Positions 9,054 to 17,012 are shown, numbered from the stretch's first letter. The stretch: 43,153 nucleotides of DNA from Nocardia altamirensis NBRC 108246 (GCF_001612685.1 NZ_BDAY01000097.1:1-43153); one strand, 5' to 3'. Numbers and translations: made by a program. The notes: generated by a model from the letters alone, not told the origin.

Positions 9054-9902
9054 TCAGCGGACCGGGCGCGGGTTCCCGTCGTACAGCGCGAGCATCCGCC
9101 GTGCCTTCGACACGAAGGGCGGCGCGAGCACCCGTTCCTTGGTGACCGCGAAGCCTGCGTCGTCGGCTTCGTAGTCCTTGATGGTTTGGCGGTAACGGTC
9201 CAGTTCCGCCGGGTCGACCGAGAACGTCTCGACGATCGGACCGACCTGCCTCGGGTGGATGGCCGCCTTGCCGGTGCAACCACACTGCTTCGCGACCTCG
9301 CACTGCTGCAGGATCACCTCGGTGTCCCACAGTTCGAAGGAGTTCCCGTCGATGACCGGCAAGCCGAAACGGGATGCGGCGATGCACATTCGGGCTCGTG
9401 CGTGCGCCAGGTAGGACTCGTCCGGCGCCCACATCTCCGCGACCAGATCCGACGGCCCGAAGATGAGGCCGTCGCTCACCGCCGCGATGTCGAAGACGTT
9501 CTCCACCGCATCGACTGTCTCGATGATGCTGCAGATTTCGGGCGGATCCGGCAGCTCGGCCAGCAGCGACCGATAGATGGCGACGTCGCGTCCGGTGACG
9601 ATCTTCGGCACCAGTACGGTCTGCACCGGCAACCCGCCGACCTCGCCGCCGAGCGCGAGGACGGCCTGGATGTCGAGCAGTCCGTCCGGCGTCTCGATGC
9701 TGTTGATACGCAACGACACTCCGGGCAGTCCGGTTCCGGTCAGGTCGACATCCGCGAGTCGTGCACGGGCCGTTGGCTTCGCACGCTTCGGCACCGAATC
9801 CTCGAGGTCGAGCACCAGCGAAATCGAGTGCCGTGGCACGTTTTTCAACAGGGTGTCGACCCGGGAGGCCGGCACGAAGAACAGGCAGGGGTCGACATTC
9901 AT
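9054..9902 (-). CDS. CitE-like HpcH/HpaI family aldolase or lyase
   Basis: A 282-residue TIM-barrel enzyme of the citrate lyase beta / malyl-CoA lyase group, which makes or breaks C-C bonds of 3-hydroxyacyl-CoAs using Mg2+. Diagnostic segments are LVLDLEDSVP (29-38), the substrate Arg in SLRINSIETPDG, VPKI, SIIETVDAVENVFDIA with metal-ligand Glu128, LIFGPSDL with Asp152 and GKAAIHPRQV (211-220). The ATG overlaps the stop of a 22-codon ORF (ATGA). Together with the MaoC-type hydratase it could run an aldol condensation followed by dehydration on a CoA thioester. Confidence 0.9.
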   Translation of the reverse strand: MNVDPCLFFVPASRVDTLLKNVPRHSISLVLDLEDSVPKRAKPTARARLADVDLTGTGLPGVSLRINSIETPDGLLDIQAVLALGGEVGGLPVQTVLVPKIVTGRDVAIYRSLLAELPDPPEICSIIETVDAVENVFDIAAVSDGLIFGPSDLVAEMWAPDESYLAHARARMCIAASRFGLPVIDGNSFELWDTEVILQQCEVAKQCGCTGKAAIHPRQVGPIVETFSVDPAELDRYRQTIKDYEADDAGFAVTKERVLAPPFVSKARRMLALYDGNPRPVR

Positions 9903-9967
9903 GATCGGGCCTTCCGCCCGAGGTACGCGGCCACCTGGTCGTGGCCGAGCACCGCCAACGCAATCAT
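9899..9967 (-). CDS. 22-residue micro-ORF coupled to the CitE-like gene
   Basis: A 23-codon ORF (MIALAVLGHDQ..., ending GRKARS) starts eight bases after a strong GGGAGGAAAT ribosome site and ends in TGA overlapping the ATG of the CitE-like gene. The perfect spacing and coupling suggest it is translated, either as a peptide or to load ribosomes onto the aldolase message. The frame stays open upstream without a good start, so it could instead be the 3' remnant of a decayed gene. No similarity is recognised. Confidence 0.5.
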   Translation of the reverse strand: MIALAVLGHDQVAAYLGRKARS

Positions 9968-10025
9968 CAGATTTCCTCCCTCATGGCCGAGCAGCCGGGC
10001 TGTGACCACTCGGATCGACGACCAC

Positions 10026-10538
10026 TCAGGCCGCGGGGTTGCGCATGGACGCGAGCAGGGTGCGATCGAACTCGATCACCTGCACTCCGTCCTGGTTGCG
10101 GCCTGTCGTGTGCACGGTGACGATGCCTTCACCCGGTCGCGACGCCGACGGTCGTTTGTCGACGATCGCGGTCTCGGCGTACAACGTGTCCCCCACGTAC
10201 ACAGGCGCATTCAGCCGCACCCTGTCCCAGCCGAGATTGGCGACGGCCTGCTGGCTGATGGTCTTGACCGTCATTCCGTTCACGATCCCGAACGTCACCA
10301 GGCTCGAGACCAGGAGCTGCTTGAACGGTGTCTCCGACGCGTACACCGCGTCGATGTGCAGCGGGTGCAGATTGAGGCACAGCAGCGAGCTCCAGATGTT
10401 GTCCGTCGTGGTGATCGTGCGGCCAGGACGGTGCTCGTAGACGTGGCCGACGACGTAATCCTCATAGCGCAGGCCGTTTTCCTCACGAAACCGTCCCGGC
10501 TCCAGCTCGGTGTATGCGGACAACATCGGATCGTTCAT
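10026..10538 (-). CDS. MaoC-family (R)-specific enoyl-CoA hydratase/dehydratase
   Basis: A 170-residue hot-dog protein. The catalytic hydratase-2 motif appears as TTTDNIWSSLLCLNLHPLH, giving the Asp and His pair; it is followed by LLVSSLVTFGIVNGMTVKTI and NAPVYVGDTLYAET, as in mesaconyl-CoA hydratase-like MaoC proteins. It would add or remove water on an enoyl/3-hydroxyacyl thioester. The ATG at 10538 follows GGAGGGAGCC; the longer open frame upstream lacks a site. It is the first gene of the minus-strand operon, divergent from the XRE-cupin regulators. The pairing with a CitE-like enzyme is common in acyl-CoA pathways. Confidence 0.9.
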   Translation of the reverse strand: MNDPMLSAYTELEPGRFREENGLRYEDYVVGHVYEHRPGRTITTTDNIWSSLLCLNLHPLHIDAVYASETPFKQLLVSSLVTFGIVNGMTVKTISQQAVANLGWDRVRLNAPVYVGDTLYAETAIVDKRPSASRPGEGIVTVHTTGRNQDGVQVIEFDRTLLASMRNPAA

Positions 10539-10722
10539 ATGGCTCCCTCCCACGGCCCGGCCGATACGGCACAGGCCCGCTGGTTCTGTGTCCGGACCCG
10601 AAGCGGCACAGCGCGATAACCGGCAACTTCGAATCGGAAGGCTGTCACGCGGAGATGCGATGAATGAGCAAGTCCCCAGCAGCGACCACTGTGGTTGGCA
10701 AGGATTCCCCCCGCCCCCCGAA

Positions 10723-10759
10723 TTCCTGTCATGGGATGTTTTTCTTACTAATACAGGAA
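10723..10759. promoter_or_regulatory. Inverted repeat TTCCTGT-N23-ACAGGAA
   Basis: Perfect 7-bp arms (10723-10729 and 10753-10759) are separated by 23 bases of AT-rich DNA holding TTTTTCTTACTAATA. Arm centres are 30 bp apart, three helical turns, which suits cooperative dimer binding by a regulator such as the adjacent XRE-cupin proteins. This is inference; chance is possible. Confidence 0.3.
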
Positions 10760-11010
10760 CGTACTCCGGCGAGCTGTAGGGCGTCAAGGCAATTGGGTGC
10801 CCCAGGAATTAGGTGCTTTCCCTCGCAACGGCATTCGCGCAGCAATAAATGATCTTGATTTCGGACGCTCGACACGCCCGAATTCACCCTGCTGGCAACT
10901 ATTGGGAGAACTCGTCGACCAATCTGAACTGCCCGCGCGTCGCACACCACCAATCACCTTTCCCACCTGCGACACTGACGGACACGCGCCCCTGGCAACG
11001 CCGGGGTGCA

Positions 11011-11028
11011 CCCGGTAACTTCACCGGG
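11011..11028. promoter_or_regulatory. Inverted repeat CCCGGT-N6-ACCGGG before the first XRE gene
   Basis: Perfect 6-bp arms with a 6-bp spacer end 21 bases upstream of the ATG at 11050, just ahead of the GGAG ribosome site. It could be an autoregulatory operator or an RNA hairpin in the leader. Confidence 0.4.
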
Positions 11029-11049
11029 CACACCACGCGAGGAGTAAAC

Positions 11050-11607
11050 ATGGATGCGGTCGCACAAGGAGTGAGCAGAGGACTCCGACAACTGCGCCGC
11101 GCCCGAAATTTGACGTTGGCCGTACTTGCCGATCGAACCGGACTCACCGACGGCTATCTCTCCAATGTGGAGAACGGCGTCACGGTGCCGACCCTCGGCA
11201 CCCTCGCGACCCTCGCCGCGGCACTCGACAGCGACATGTCGGCGTTCTTCCCGTCCGCCGCGCGGTCCACCGTGCACGTCCATCGCGCGAACGGGCAGCG
11301 CCACGTCCAGGTGCGCAACGGCGACACCGAGATGCACACCATCCTGACCGACTCAGCGGCGACGCCGAGTTGCACCGGCCTGCTCAGCCGGATCGCTCGA
11401 TCGGAACACCGGCCGTCGTTTCCGCCGGCGGGCGAACGACTACTGCTCGTCCTCGAAGGCAAGCTGGAGATGCGCATCGGCGCCGTCAGCCACCGCCTCG
11501 GCCCCGGCGAAACCCTGCACTACACAGCACATTCCGAGCATCAGTTGGAGATCACCTCGGCCGAGCCTGCGGTCATTCTGTGGATTGTGCGCCCGCAAGC
11601 ACTATGA
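11050..11607 (+). CDS. XRE-cupin transcriptional regulator 1
   Basis: A 185-residue regulator. Residues ~9-64 form an XRE helix-turn-helix (LTLAVLADRTGLTDGYLSNV then TLGTLATLAAAL), and residues ~105-180 a cupin (ERLLLVLEGKLEMRIG, LGPGETLHYTAHSEHQLE), the PuuR/SutR-type layout in which the cupin senses a small ligand. The ATG at 11050 follows GAGGAGTAAAC. It is transcribed away from the biosynthetic operon, so it most likely controls that operon and itself. Its stop overlaps the start of a second XRE-cupin gene. Confidence 0.88.
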   Translation: MDAVAQGVSRGLRQLRRARNLTLAVLADRTGLTDGYLSNVENGVTVPTLGTLATLAAALDSDMSAFFPSAARSTVHVHRANGQRHVQVRNGDTEMHTILTDSAATPSCTGLLSRIARSEHRPSFPPAGERLLLVLEGKLEMRIGAVSHRLGPGETLHYTAHSEHQLEITSAEPAVILWIVRPQAL

Positions 11608-12155
11608 GCACGCTCGACATCGACAACAGCGCGCTCGCCCGCCGCGTCGGCGCCCGCCTGCGCCAGATCCGCGCCGATCGCGGGCTCACCCTCGCCGCAC
11701 TCTCGCGCTCGTGCGGGGTATCGGTGTCCTACCTGTCCGCGGTCGAGAAGGGCACCAATCAGCCCTCGCTGCACCGGTTGGCGGCGATCACCGAGGCACT
11801 CGGCGTCAGCATCCTCGAGGTGGTCGTCGACGAGCAGCAGGCACCGATCCGGCGGGCCAGACTGCCCGAACGCACCCCCGGCACCGTCGAGATCGCCCAC
11901 CAGCGGCTCGCATTGCGCGGCTGCATCGTCTCCGCACGGGCAGGCGAACGCGGCGCCTGCCCGCTCGACCTGGACGACCACGACCTGTTCCTCTACGTCG
12001 TCGTCGGCACGCTGGCCGTCACCGTCAACGGCGCCGCCTACGACCTGGCGGTGGGCGACGCGCTCGACGCAGCCCGGCCGCAGCAGGTGAGCTGGCACAG
12101 CTCGACCTCGTCGACGGTCCTCTGGGCTGCTTCTCCGGTGCGTCCCTGGCCGTGA
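11604..12155 (+). CDS. XRE-cupin transcriptional regulator 2
   Basis: A 183-residue protein with an N-terminal XRE domain (residues ~10-68: LTLAALSRSCGVSVSYLSAV, then NQPSLHRLAAITEALGVSI) and a cupin-like C terminus (LFLYVVVGTLAVTVNG, YDLAVGDALDA). The ATG overlaps the stop of regulator 1 (ATGA), with only a weak ribosome site, so translation is coupled and the two may be made in fixed ratio, possibly as a heterodimer. Sequence between the two paralogues is clearly diverged. It ends seven bases from the convergent BASS transporter gene. Confidence 0.86.
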   Translation: MSTLDIDNSALARRVGARLRQIRADRGLTLAALSRSCGVSVSYLSAVEKGTNQPSLHRLAAITEALGVSILEVVVDEQQAPIRRARLPERTPGTVEIAHQRLALRGCIVSARAGERGACPLDLDDHDLFLYVVVGTLAVTVNGAAYDLAVGDALDAARPQQVSWHSSTSSTVLWAASPVRPWP

Positions 12156-12162
12156 GCCGGGG

Positions 12163-13059
12163 TCAGCCGGTTTGCTCGGCCGGGTCCGCGGCGGCGATCC
12201 CGACCCGGCCCCTGGTGAGCAGCCAGCCGACACCGGCGGCAAGGGGGAACATCAGCACGCCGTAAACCGCTGCGGGAATGGCCATTTCGGTGCTGCCGAG
12301 CACGCTGATGGCGATCGTGATGGCGATGGTGCTGTTGTGGATGCCGATCTCCATCGAGCAGGCGATCGCCTGCCGGAACTCGACGCCGAGCCAGCGCGGG
12401 ACGAAGTATCCGGTGGTCAGGCTCAGCACGCAGAACACCGTGGTGACCACGCCGACGTCGACCAGGTAGCCGGTGACGTTGTCGCGCTCGGCGACCATCG
12501 TGCCAATGATGACCAGCAGCAGCACCAGCGCGGATCCGATGCGCACCGGGCGGTCCATCCGGTCGGCGAACGCGGGCGAGAACCGGCGAACGGCCATGCC
12601 GATCGCGACCGGAATCAGCACGATCGCGAACACCTGAAGCACCTTGCCGAACTGCAAACCCACCGTGCCGAAGCCCTCCGTCGGCTCGAAGTAGTCGATG
12701 GCGAAGTTGGTCAACAGCGGAAGCGTGGCCGCGGCGATGACCGAATTCACCGCGGTCAGTGACACATTCAGCGCGACGTCACCACGGAACAAGTGGCTGA
12801 ACAGGTTTGCCGTCGTGCCGCCCGGCGAGGCGGCGAGCACCATCATCCCGACCGCGAGCAGCGGCGGCAGATCGAAGAGCAGCACCAGACCGAAGGCGAT
12901 CAGCGGCAACAACACCAGCTGGCACAGCAGCGCGAGCGCGACGGTCTTCGGGGAACGGGCGATGCGGGTGAAGTCCGCGACCGTGAGCGACAAGCCGAGC
13001 CCGAACATGATGATGGCCAAGGCCACCGGCAGCGCGACCGAGACGAGCGGAGAATTCAT
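12163..13059 (-). CDS. BASS-family (bile acid:sodium symporter-like) transporter
   Basis: A 298-residue protein with about nine or ten hydrophobic segments. Family marks are MMVLAASPGGTTANLFSHLF near residue 73 and SMEIGIHNSTIAITIAIS near 237, matching the two crossover regions of ASBT/PanS-type carriers that bind Na+. Bacterial members move bile acids, keto acids or pantoate; the substrate here is unknown. The ATG follows AAGGAACAGG. It converges on the XRE pair and is not obviously in an operon. Confidence 0.9.
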   Translation of the reverse strand: MNSPLVSVALPVALAIIMFGLGLSLTVADFTRIARSPKTVALALLCQLVLLPLIAFGLVLLFDLPPLLAVGMMVLAASPGGTTANLFSHLFRGDVALNVSLTAVNSVIAAATLPLLTNFAIDYFEPTEGFGTVGLQFGKVLQVFAIVLIPVAIGMAVRRFSPAFADRMDRPVRIGSALVLLLVIIGTMVAERDNVTGYLVDVGVVTTVFCVLSLTTGYFVPRWLGVEFRQAIACSMEIGIHNSTIAITIAISVLGSTEMAIPAAVYGVLMFPLAAGVGWLLTRGRVGIAAADPAEQTG

Positions 13060-13198
13060 CCTGTTCCTTCATCATTCGTCCGCCCCGTCGAGACGGCAGC
13101 AGAGCCTGCAGCACACCGTCGGCAAGCGACCGCGAATGATGCGACTGTAATACCCGGCGGGCGCGGACATACGCTTTCCGCGCGAGGTGGGCGCAGGA

Positions 13199-14098
13199 TC
13201 AGCAGCCCGGCTGCAGGTGCCGGAAGCGGTGGCCGAACGTCACGAGGTCGCGCTTACTGGAGATCCGATGGACCGAAGGTGCTCGGCCCGCGAACTTTCC
13301 GGCGGCAAGCACCGGATGCAATGTCGGATCGTGGCGCAGGATGCACACTTCCAGCTCGACCGTCTCCGGGCTCGGCGCCGCGCCGAACTCGGTGGCCAGG
13401 TCACGGCGCAGAGCGCGCAAGCGATCCAGCGCGTCGACCTGCCTGCCCACCCGGTACAGGGCCAGCGCGTGCAGTCGGGCCAGCGGCTCGTGCATCGGGT
13501 GCTCGCCCGCCAGAATGGCCATCTCCCTGAGGTACTCGGGGCCGAAGTCGAGCCGAAGCGCGGCATCCAGTCCGGTGACGGTCAATTCGAGCCGCCACTC
13601 GTCCAGCCTGGCCGCCTCCACCGCCGCGTACGGCGCCCACTGCAGATCCGCGAGCGCCGGTCCGCGCCAGAGCCGCAGCGCTTCCTCGGCGGCCGCCCTG
13701 ACCTCACCGTGGCGCCCGGCACGCGCCGCCGCGTGCAGCCGATCGGCGATGGATTCGGCCGCGAGCAGATCGCCCGCCACCATCGTGGTCCGATAGCCCG
13801 CAGGCGTGCGCAGCACCGCAGCGCCGTGCACGCCCAAGGCCGCCCGCAGCCGCGACACCACCACCCGCAACCGCTCGACCGGTCGCGACAGCTGACCGTC
13901 ACCCCACAGATCGGCGGCAAGTCGCCGATCAGGAACGGGCACACCACCGGCGAGTGCCAGCCGGACCAGCACCGCCCGTTCCAGCGGACGATCGACACCG
14001 ATCACCCGATCACCATCGACCACCGACACCGGCCCGAGGATCCGCACCTGCGCGTAGCCCGCGTAGGCCGATGCGGCGATCCAGTGCGGCGCCGTCAT
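13199..14098 (-). CDS. SARP-type transcriptional activator (OmpR-like HTH + BTAD)
   Basis: A 299-residue regulator. Residues ~17-110 read as an OmpR-like winged helix (VRILGPVSVVDGD, LAADLWGDGQ, VERLRVVVSRLRAALG), and residues ~115-270 as the bacterial transcriptional activation domain (DLQWAPYAAVEAARLDEWRL, REMAILAGEHPMHEPLARLH, VDALDRLRALRRDL). It lacks the NTPase and TPR parts of AfsR, so it is a small SARP like those tied to antibiotic clusters. The ATG overlaps the stop of the cupin gene. Its target is not evident; the neighbouring P450 or the upstream cluster are possibilities. Confidence 0.87.
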   Translation of the reverse strand: MTAPHWIAASAYAGYAQVRILGPVSVVDGDRVIGVDRPLERAVLVRLALAGGVPVPDRRLAADLWGDGQLSRPVERLRVVVSRLRAALGVHGAAVLRTPAGYRTTMVAGDLLAAESIADRLHAAARAGRHGEVRAAAEEALRLWRGPALADLQWAPYAAVEAARLDEWRLELTVTGLDAALRLDFGPEYLREMAILAGEHPMHEPLARLHALALYRVGRQVDALDRLRALRRDLATEFGAAPSPETVELEVCILRHDPTLHPVLAAGKFAGRAPSVHRISSKRDLVTFGHRFRHLQPGC

Positions 14099-14595
14099 GA
14101 TCGCCCCGCAGGACCGTTCGCCGGCGACGGCCCGACGAGCGTGACGCCGTAGCGCGCGAACTCGGCCTCGACCTCCGCGTCCGACGGCCGGCGGACATCG
14201 GCGGGCGGCAGCACCGTTCCGGTGGCCGCGGTGCCGAAAGCCCGGTGCGCCTTCTCGATTCCCGCGGGCGTGTAGTGGTGCAGCACCCGCGCCGTCGCCG
14301 TGCGCACCGCGAAGCCGTGTGGGATGCCGCGCGGCAACCACACCGAGGTGCCCGGCCGGGCCGCCACCCGATCCAGTCCACGGTGCACGGTGAGCTCACC
14401 TTCGAGCACGAAGCACATTTCGTCCTCCCTCGAATGCACGTGCACCGGGGGTTCGGCGCCCCTCGGCACCACGACCTCGGCGGTGGACAGCACGCCACCG
14501 GTGGTCTCGGCGAGCTGATGCCAGATCACCAGGCAGCCGAACGCCCATTCGGCGATCGGCTGATATTGCCCGAGTTCATGGCGTCGTTCCGGCAC
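14095..14595 (-). CDS. Cupin-domain protein
   Basis: A 166-residue single-domain cupin. The metal-binding motif 1 is PPVHVHSREDEMCFVLEG (about residues 48-65), and motif 2 lies around TSVWLPRGIPHGF. It could be a small dioxygenase, isomerase or sensor. The stop overlaps the SARP start (ATGA), so the two are co-translated; one reading is that the cupin handles the ligand or intermediate whose pathway the SARP controls. A LysR gene diverges about 97 bp upstream. Confidence 0.85.
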   Translation of the reverse strand: MPERRHELGQYQPIAEWAFGCLVIWHQLAETTGGVLSTAEVVVPRGAEPPVHVHSREDEMCFVLEGELTVHRGLDRVAARPGTSVWLPRGIPHGFAVRTATARVLHHYTPAGIEKAHRAFGTAATGTVLPPADVRRPSDAEVEAEFARYGVTLVGPSPANGPAGRS

Positions 14596-14682
14596 GCTGG
14601 CTCCTCGATTGACATCCCGACGCCCTCAATGCTCGATGCGCGCGATCGAGAAGGGAAACACCGATCGGCTGTCGGATCTACA

Positions 14683-14698
14683 ATCCACACTTGTGGAT
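14683..14698. promoter_or_regulatory. Palindrome ATCCACA-CT-TGTGGAT at the LysR start
   Basis: Perfect 7-bp inverted arms with a 2-bp spacer lie between the divergent cupin and LysR genes and overlap the proposed LysR start codon. The location fits autoregulation by LysR and control of the divergent cupin-SARP pair. If it is the operator, the true start may be the next GTG at 14699. Confidence 0.45.
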
Positions 14699-15610
14699 GT
14701 GGAACTGCGGCACCTGCGCGCTTTTCACGTGCTGGCGACCGAGCTGAATTTCACCAAGGCGGCGGCACGGCTGCACATGACCCAGCAGGCGCTGAGCAAC
14801 CAGATCAAGCAACTCGAAACCCGCATCGGCGCCACGCTTTTCCAGCGCAGCACCAGGCAGGTGACGCTCACCGACGCCGGGCGGACGCTGCTGCAGCGGG
14901 TGCCCGACATTCTCGACACGGTCGGCGCCGCGATCGCCGACACCCGCGAGACGGAGTCCGGCGAGCGCACCGAGTTGATCATCGGCATCCGCGGGGTGAC
15001 CGGCCTGGACATCACACCCCGGGTGCTGCGCACCTTCGCGGCAGAGTATCCGCAGGTCGTGGTGACCGTCGGCAAGGTCGGGTTCGACGACGCGAGCGCG
15101 GGCGTGCTGGCCGGATCCACCGATGTCGGGCTCATCTGGCTACCCGCGCCCGAGGGGCTTGCGGTGACTCCGCTGCTGGCCGAGGAGCGGATCGCCCTGT
15201 TACCGGCCGATCACCCGCTGACCGCCGAAACTGCGGTTCCCCCAGCGGAATTGGCTGTGCAGCCGTTCGCCTGGTGGACCGACAACCGGGATCTCATGGC
15301 GCGCGACTTCATGACGTTGGCGGACTATCGCGAGGGCCCGGCGACCATCGGCGCCGAGGTGGCGACGCTGGAGGATCTGCTCGCCGCGGTGGGCAGCGGT
15401 CAGGCGGTCGCGGTCTCGGTCGCCTCGGTGTCCCGGTTCTTCCCGTGGGCGGGTGTGGTCACCCGCCCGCTGCGCGATGTTCCGCCCGCGGTGCTCGCGG
15501 TCGCCTGCCGCGCGGACGACGAGCGGCCGCTGGTCGCGGCGTTCGTGCGCACGGCAGCCAAGGCGGCGGCGGAACTTGTCGCGGAAGGCGAAGGTTCGAC
15601 ACCGGCGTAA
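14693..15610 (+). CDS. LysR-family transcriptional regulator
   Basis: About 305 residues. The N terminus (ELRHLRAFHVLATELNFTKA, then LHMTQQALSNQIKQLE and ATLFQRSTRQVTLTDAG) is a textbook LysR winged helix; the rest is a substrate-binding co-inducer domain. No strong ribosome site is seen; GTG at 14693 or 14699 gives the usual LysR length, while more upstream starts add non-family residues. It is divergent from the cupin-SARP pair and followed after 34 bp by an unrecognised gene on the same strand, either of which may be its target. Confidence 0.88.
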   Translation: MDVELRHLRAFHVLATELNFTKAAARLHMTQQALSNQIKQLETRIGATLFQRSTRQVTLTDAGRTLLQRVPDILDTVGAAIADTRETESGERTELIIGIRGVTGLDITPRVLRTFAAEYPQVVVTVGKVGFDDASAGVLAGSTDVGLIWLPAPEGLAVTPLLAEERIALLPADHPLTAETAVPPAELAVQPFAWWTDNRDLMARDFMTLADYREGPATIGAEVATLEDLLAAVGSGQAVAVSVASVSRFFPWAGVVTRPLRDVPPAVLAVACRADDERPLVAAFVRTAAKAAAELVAEGEGSTPA

Positions 15611-15644
15611 CCTGGACGAACCCCTCGCAGGTGAAGGAGCGTTG

Positions 15645-16991
15645 ATGCCCGCTTTCGCCGACGACCAGGCCGCCGCGCGCGCAAGCGGGACCGGGCTCGA
15701 CCCGCTGGAGCTGACCGAGGCCGAGCGCGCCGCGCTGTCCGACCTCGCGCGCTATCCGCTGCTCGATGCGATCTACGGTCGCCGATCCCGGCGCTTTCCG
15801 GTGGGCGGTGCCATTCCCGCCGGACCGCTCGCCTTCACCAGCGGCAAACCACCACAATCGCTGAGCGATCTCGAACGCGCGGTGGTGCTGAATACCGTTG
15901 CGGGCTGGACCGGTTGGCATTTCGGCATCAGCCACCATCCCGGGTATGCGCCCGCCGCGCCGAACTACAGCGGCTCCGCCACCGGGCGCACCTTCGGGTC
16001 GGCGGCCGGATTCCACACCAGCGAGTTCTTTTTCACCGACGATTCGGGCACCTATTTCCTGCCGACCAGGGATGCCGCGCCGGACGGCGTGTATGCCGAG
16101 GGCGCTGGCGCGACCGAAGCCCAGCTCGGTCGGGTGCTGTCGCGCGTGGTGCGGCTGTCCGACCGGCGCGTCCACCTGCCGCGCACGGAACCGTATCTGG
16201 AGGGCCACAACACCTGGATCGCCAACCATCCCGGGTCGCTGCTGGTGATCCCGGTGGCCGACATCGCCCAGCAGATGCTCGCGAACATCGCGTTCTTCGC
16301 ACAGAACGGTTTCGCCCTCTACGACGATGTGCACCAGCGGCCCATTCCCGGCGTCGAAAACTACAGTGACCTTTTGCGTTTCACCGAACCCATGCCGCTG
16401 TCGTTCGTCGAGCAGTACTCGTTGACCGAGGCGACCGCGGAGTTGATGGCGGCGGTGCACAACGGCCATTTGTTGCTCGGCGCCATGGGATTGGGCGGCT
16501 GGACGTTCGACGGGATCGACCGGCTGACGATGCTCGGCGCCAGCGGCGACCCGGACATCCCCGGCCTCGGCTTCCGCTACGACACCGATTCCCGTTGGGC
16601 GCTGTCGAATCCGACCGGGCTGCCCGGAGTCTTCGAGGCGTACTGCCGACCGCACTATGCCTCGATGGCCGATGCCGTGGAGGCACTGGCCGAACGAAAG
16701 TTCGGCCCCGGTGGGCCCTATCACCCCGACACCCCAGGCCCGTTCGCCGACAACGCAATGGTGCGCGGGGCAGCAGCGCCGTGGGACACGCGATTCCGCG
16801 AGTTCCTCGCCCTGCAGGCCACCTACATCGACGAGACGTTCGGCAAGTTCCCCGGCACGGTGCCGACGGTCTGGATCATGAACTACCTGCAGGCCCAGCA
16901 TATCGATCTGGAGTTCTACGACACCGTGCTCACCGACACCGCGGTGCTGTCCACCCACCGCGACCACCAACGTGTCTGGCACCAAGGATGA
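15645..16991 (+). CDS. Unrecognised 448-residue protein, faint nitroreductase resemblance
   Basis: The ATG has GAAGGAGC eight bases upstream. No family is certain. The N terminus contains GRRSRRFPVGGAIPAGPLAF (around residues 46-65) followed by LSDLERAVVL, which recalls the xRRSxRxF plus helix seen in FMN nitroreductase/SagB-like proteins; a later LLLGAMGLGGWTFDGIDRLT could be the second-half counterpart. No signal peptide or membrane segment is seen. It lies 34 bp after the LysR gene and just before an iron-regulated lipoprotein gene. An oxidoreductase role is only a suggestion. Confidence 0.55.
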   Translation: MPAFADDQAAARASGTGLDPLELTEAERAALSDLARYPLLDAIYGRRSRRFPVGGAIPAGPLAFTSGKPPQSLSDLERAVVLNTVAGWTGWHFGISHHPGYAPAAPNYSGSATGRTFGSAAGFHTSEFFFTDDSGTYFLPTRDAAPDGVYAEGAGATEAQLGRVLSRVVRLSDRRVHLPRTEPYLEGHNTWIANHPGSLLVIPVADIAQQMLANIAFFAQNGFALYDDVHQRPIPGVENYSDLLRFTEPMPLSFVEQYSLTEATAELMAAVHNGHLLLGAMGLGGWTFDGIDRLTMLGASGDPDIPGLGFRYDTDSRWALSNPTGLPGVFEAYCRPHYASMADAVEALAERKFGPGGPYHPDTPGPFADNAMVRGAAAPWDTRFREFLALQATYIDETFGKFPGTVPTVWIMNYLQAQHIDLEFYDTVLTDTAVLSTHRDHQRVWHQG

Positions 16992-17012
16992 GAGCGCACG
17001 AGCGCGACTGCA

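Larger units (their letters stand above)
10539..11049. promoter_or_regulatory. 511-bp divergent control region between operon and regulators
   Basis: No credible gene is seen. It must hold the promoter of the nine-gene minus-strand operon and that of the two XRE-cupin genes. Its centre is richer in A+T than its flanks. Two inverted repeats listed separately are candidate operators. Unusually long for this gene-dense window, so a long leader is also possible. Confidence 0.6.

Noticed and set aside
15459..16985. 508-codon minus-strand open frame
   Set aside because: Antisense to the 448-residue gene, which has a good ribosome site and better composition.
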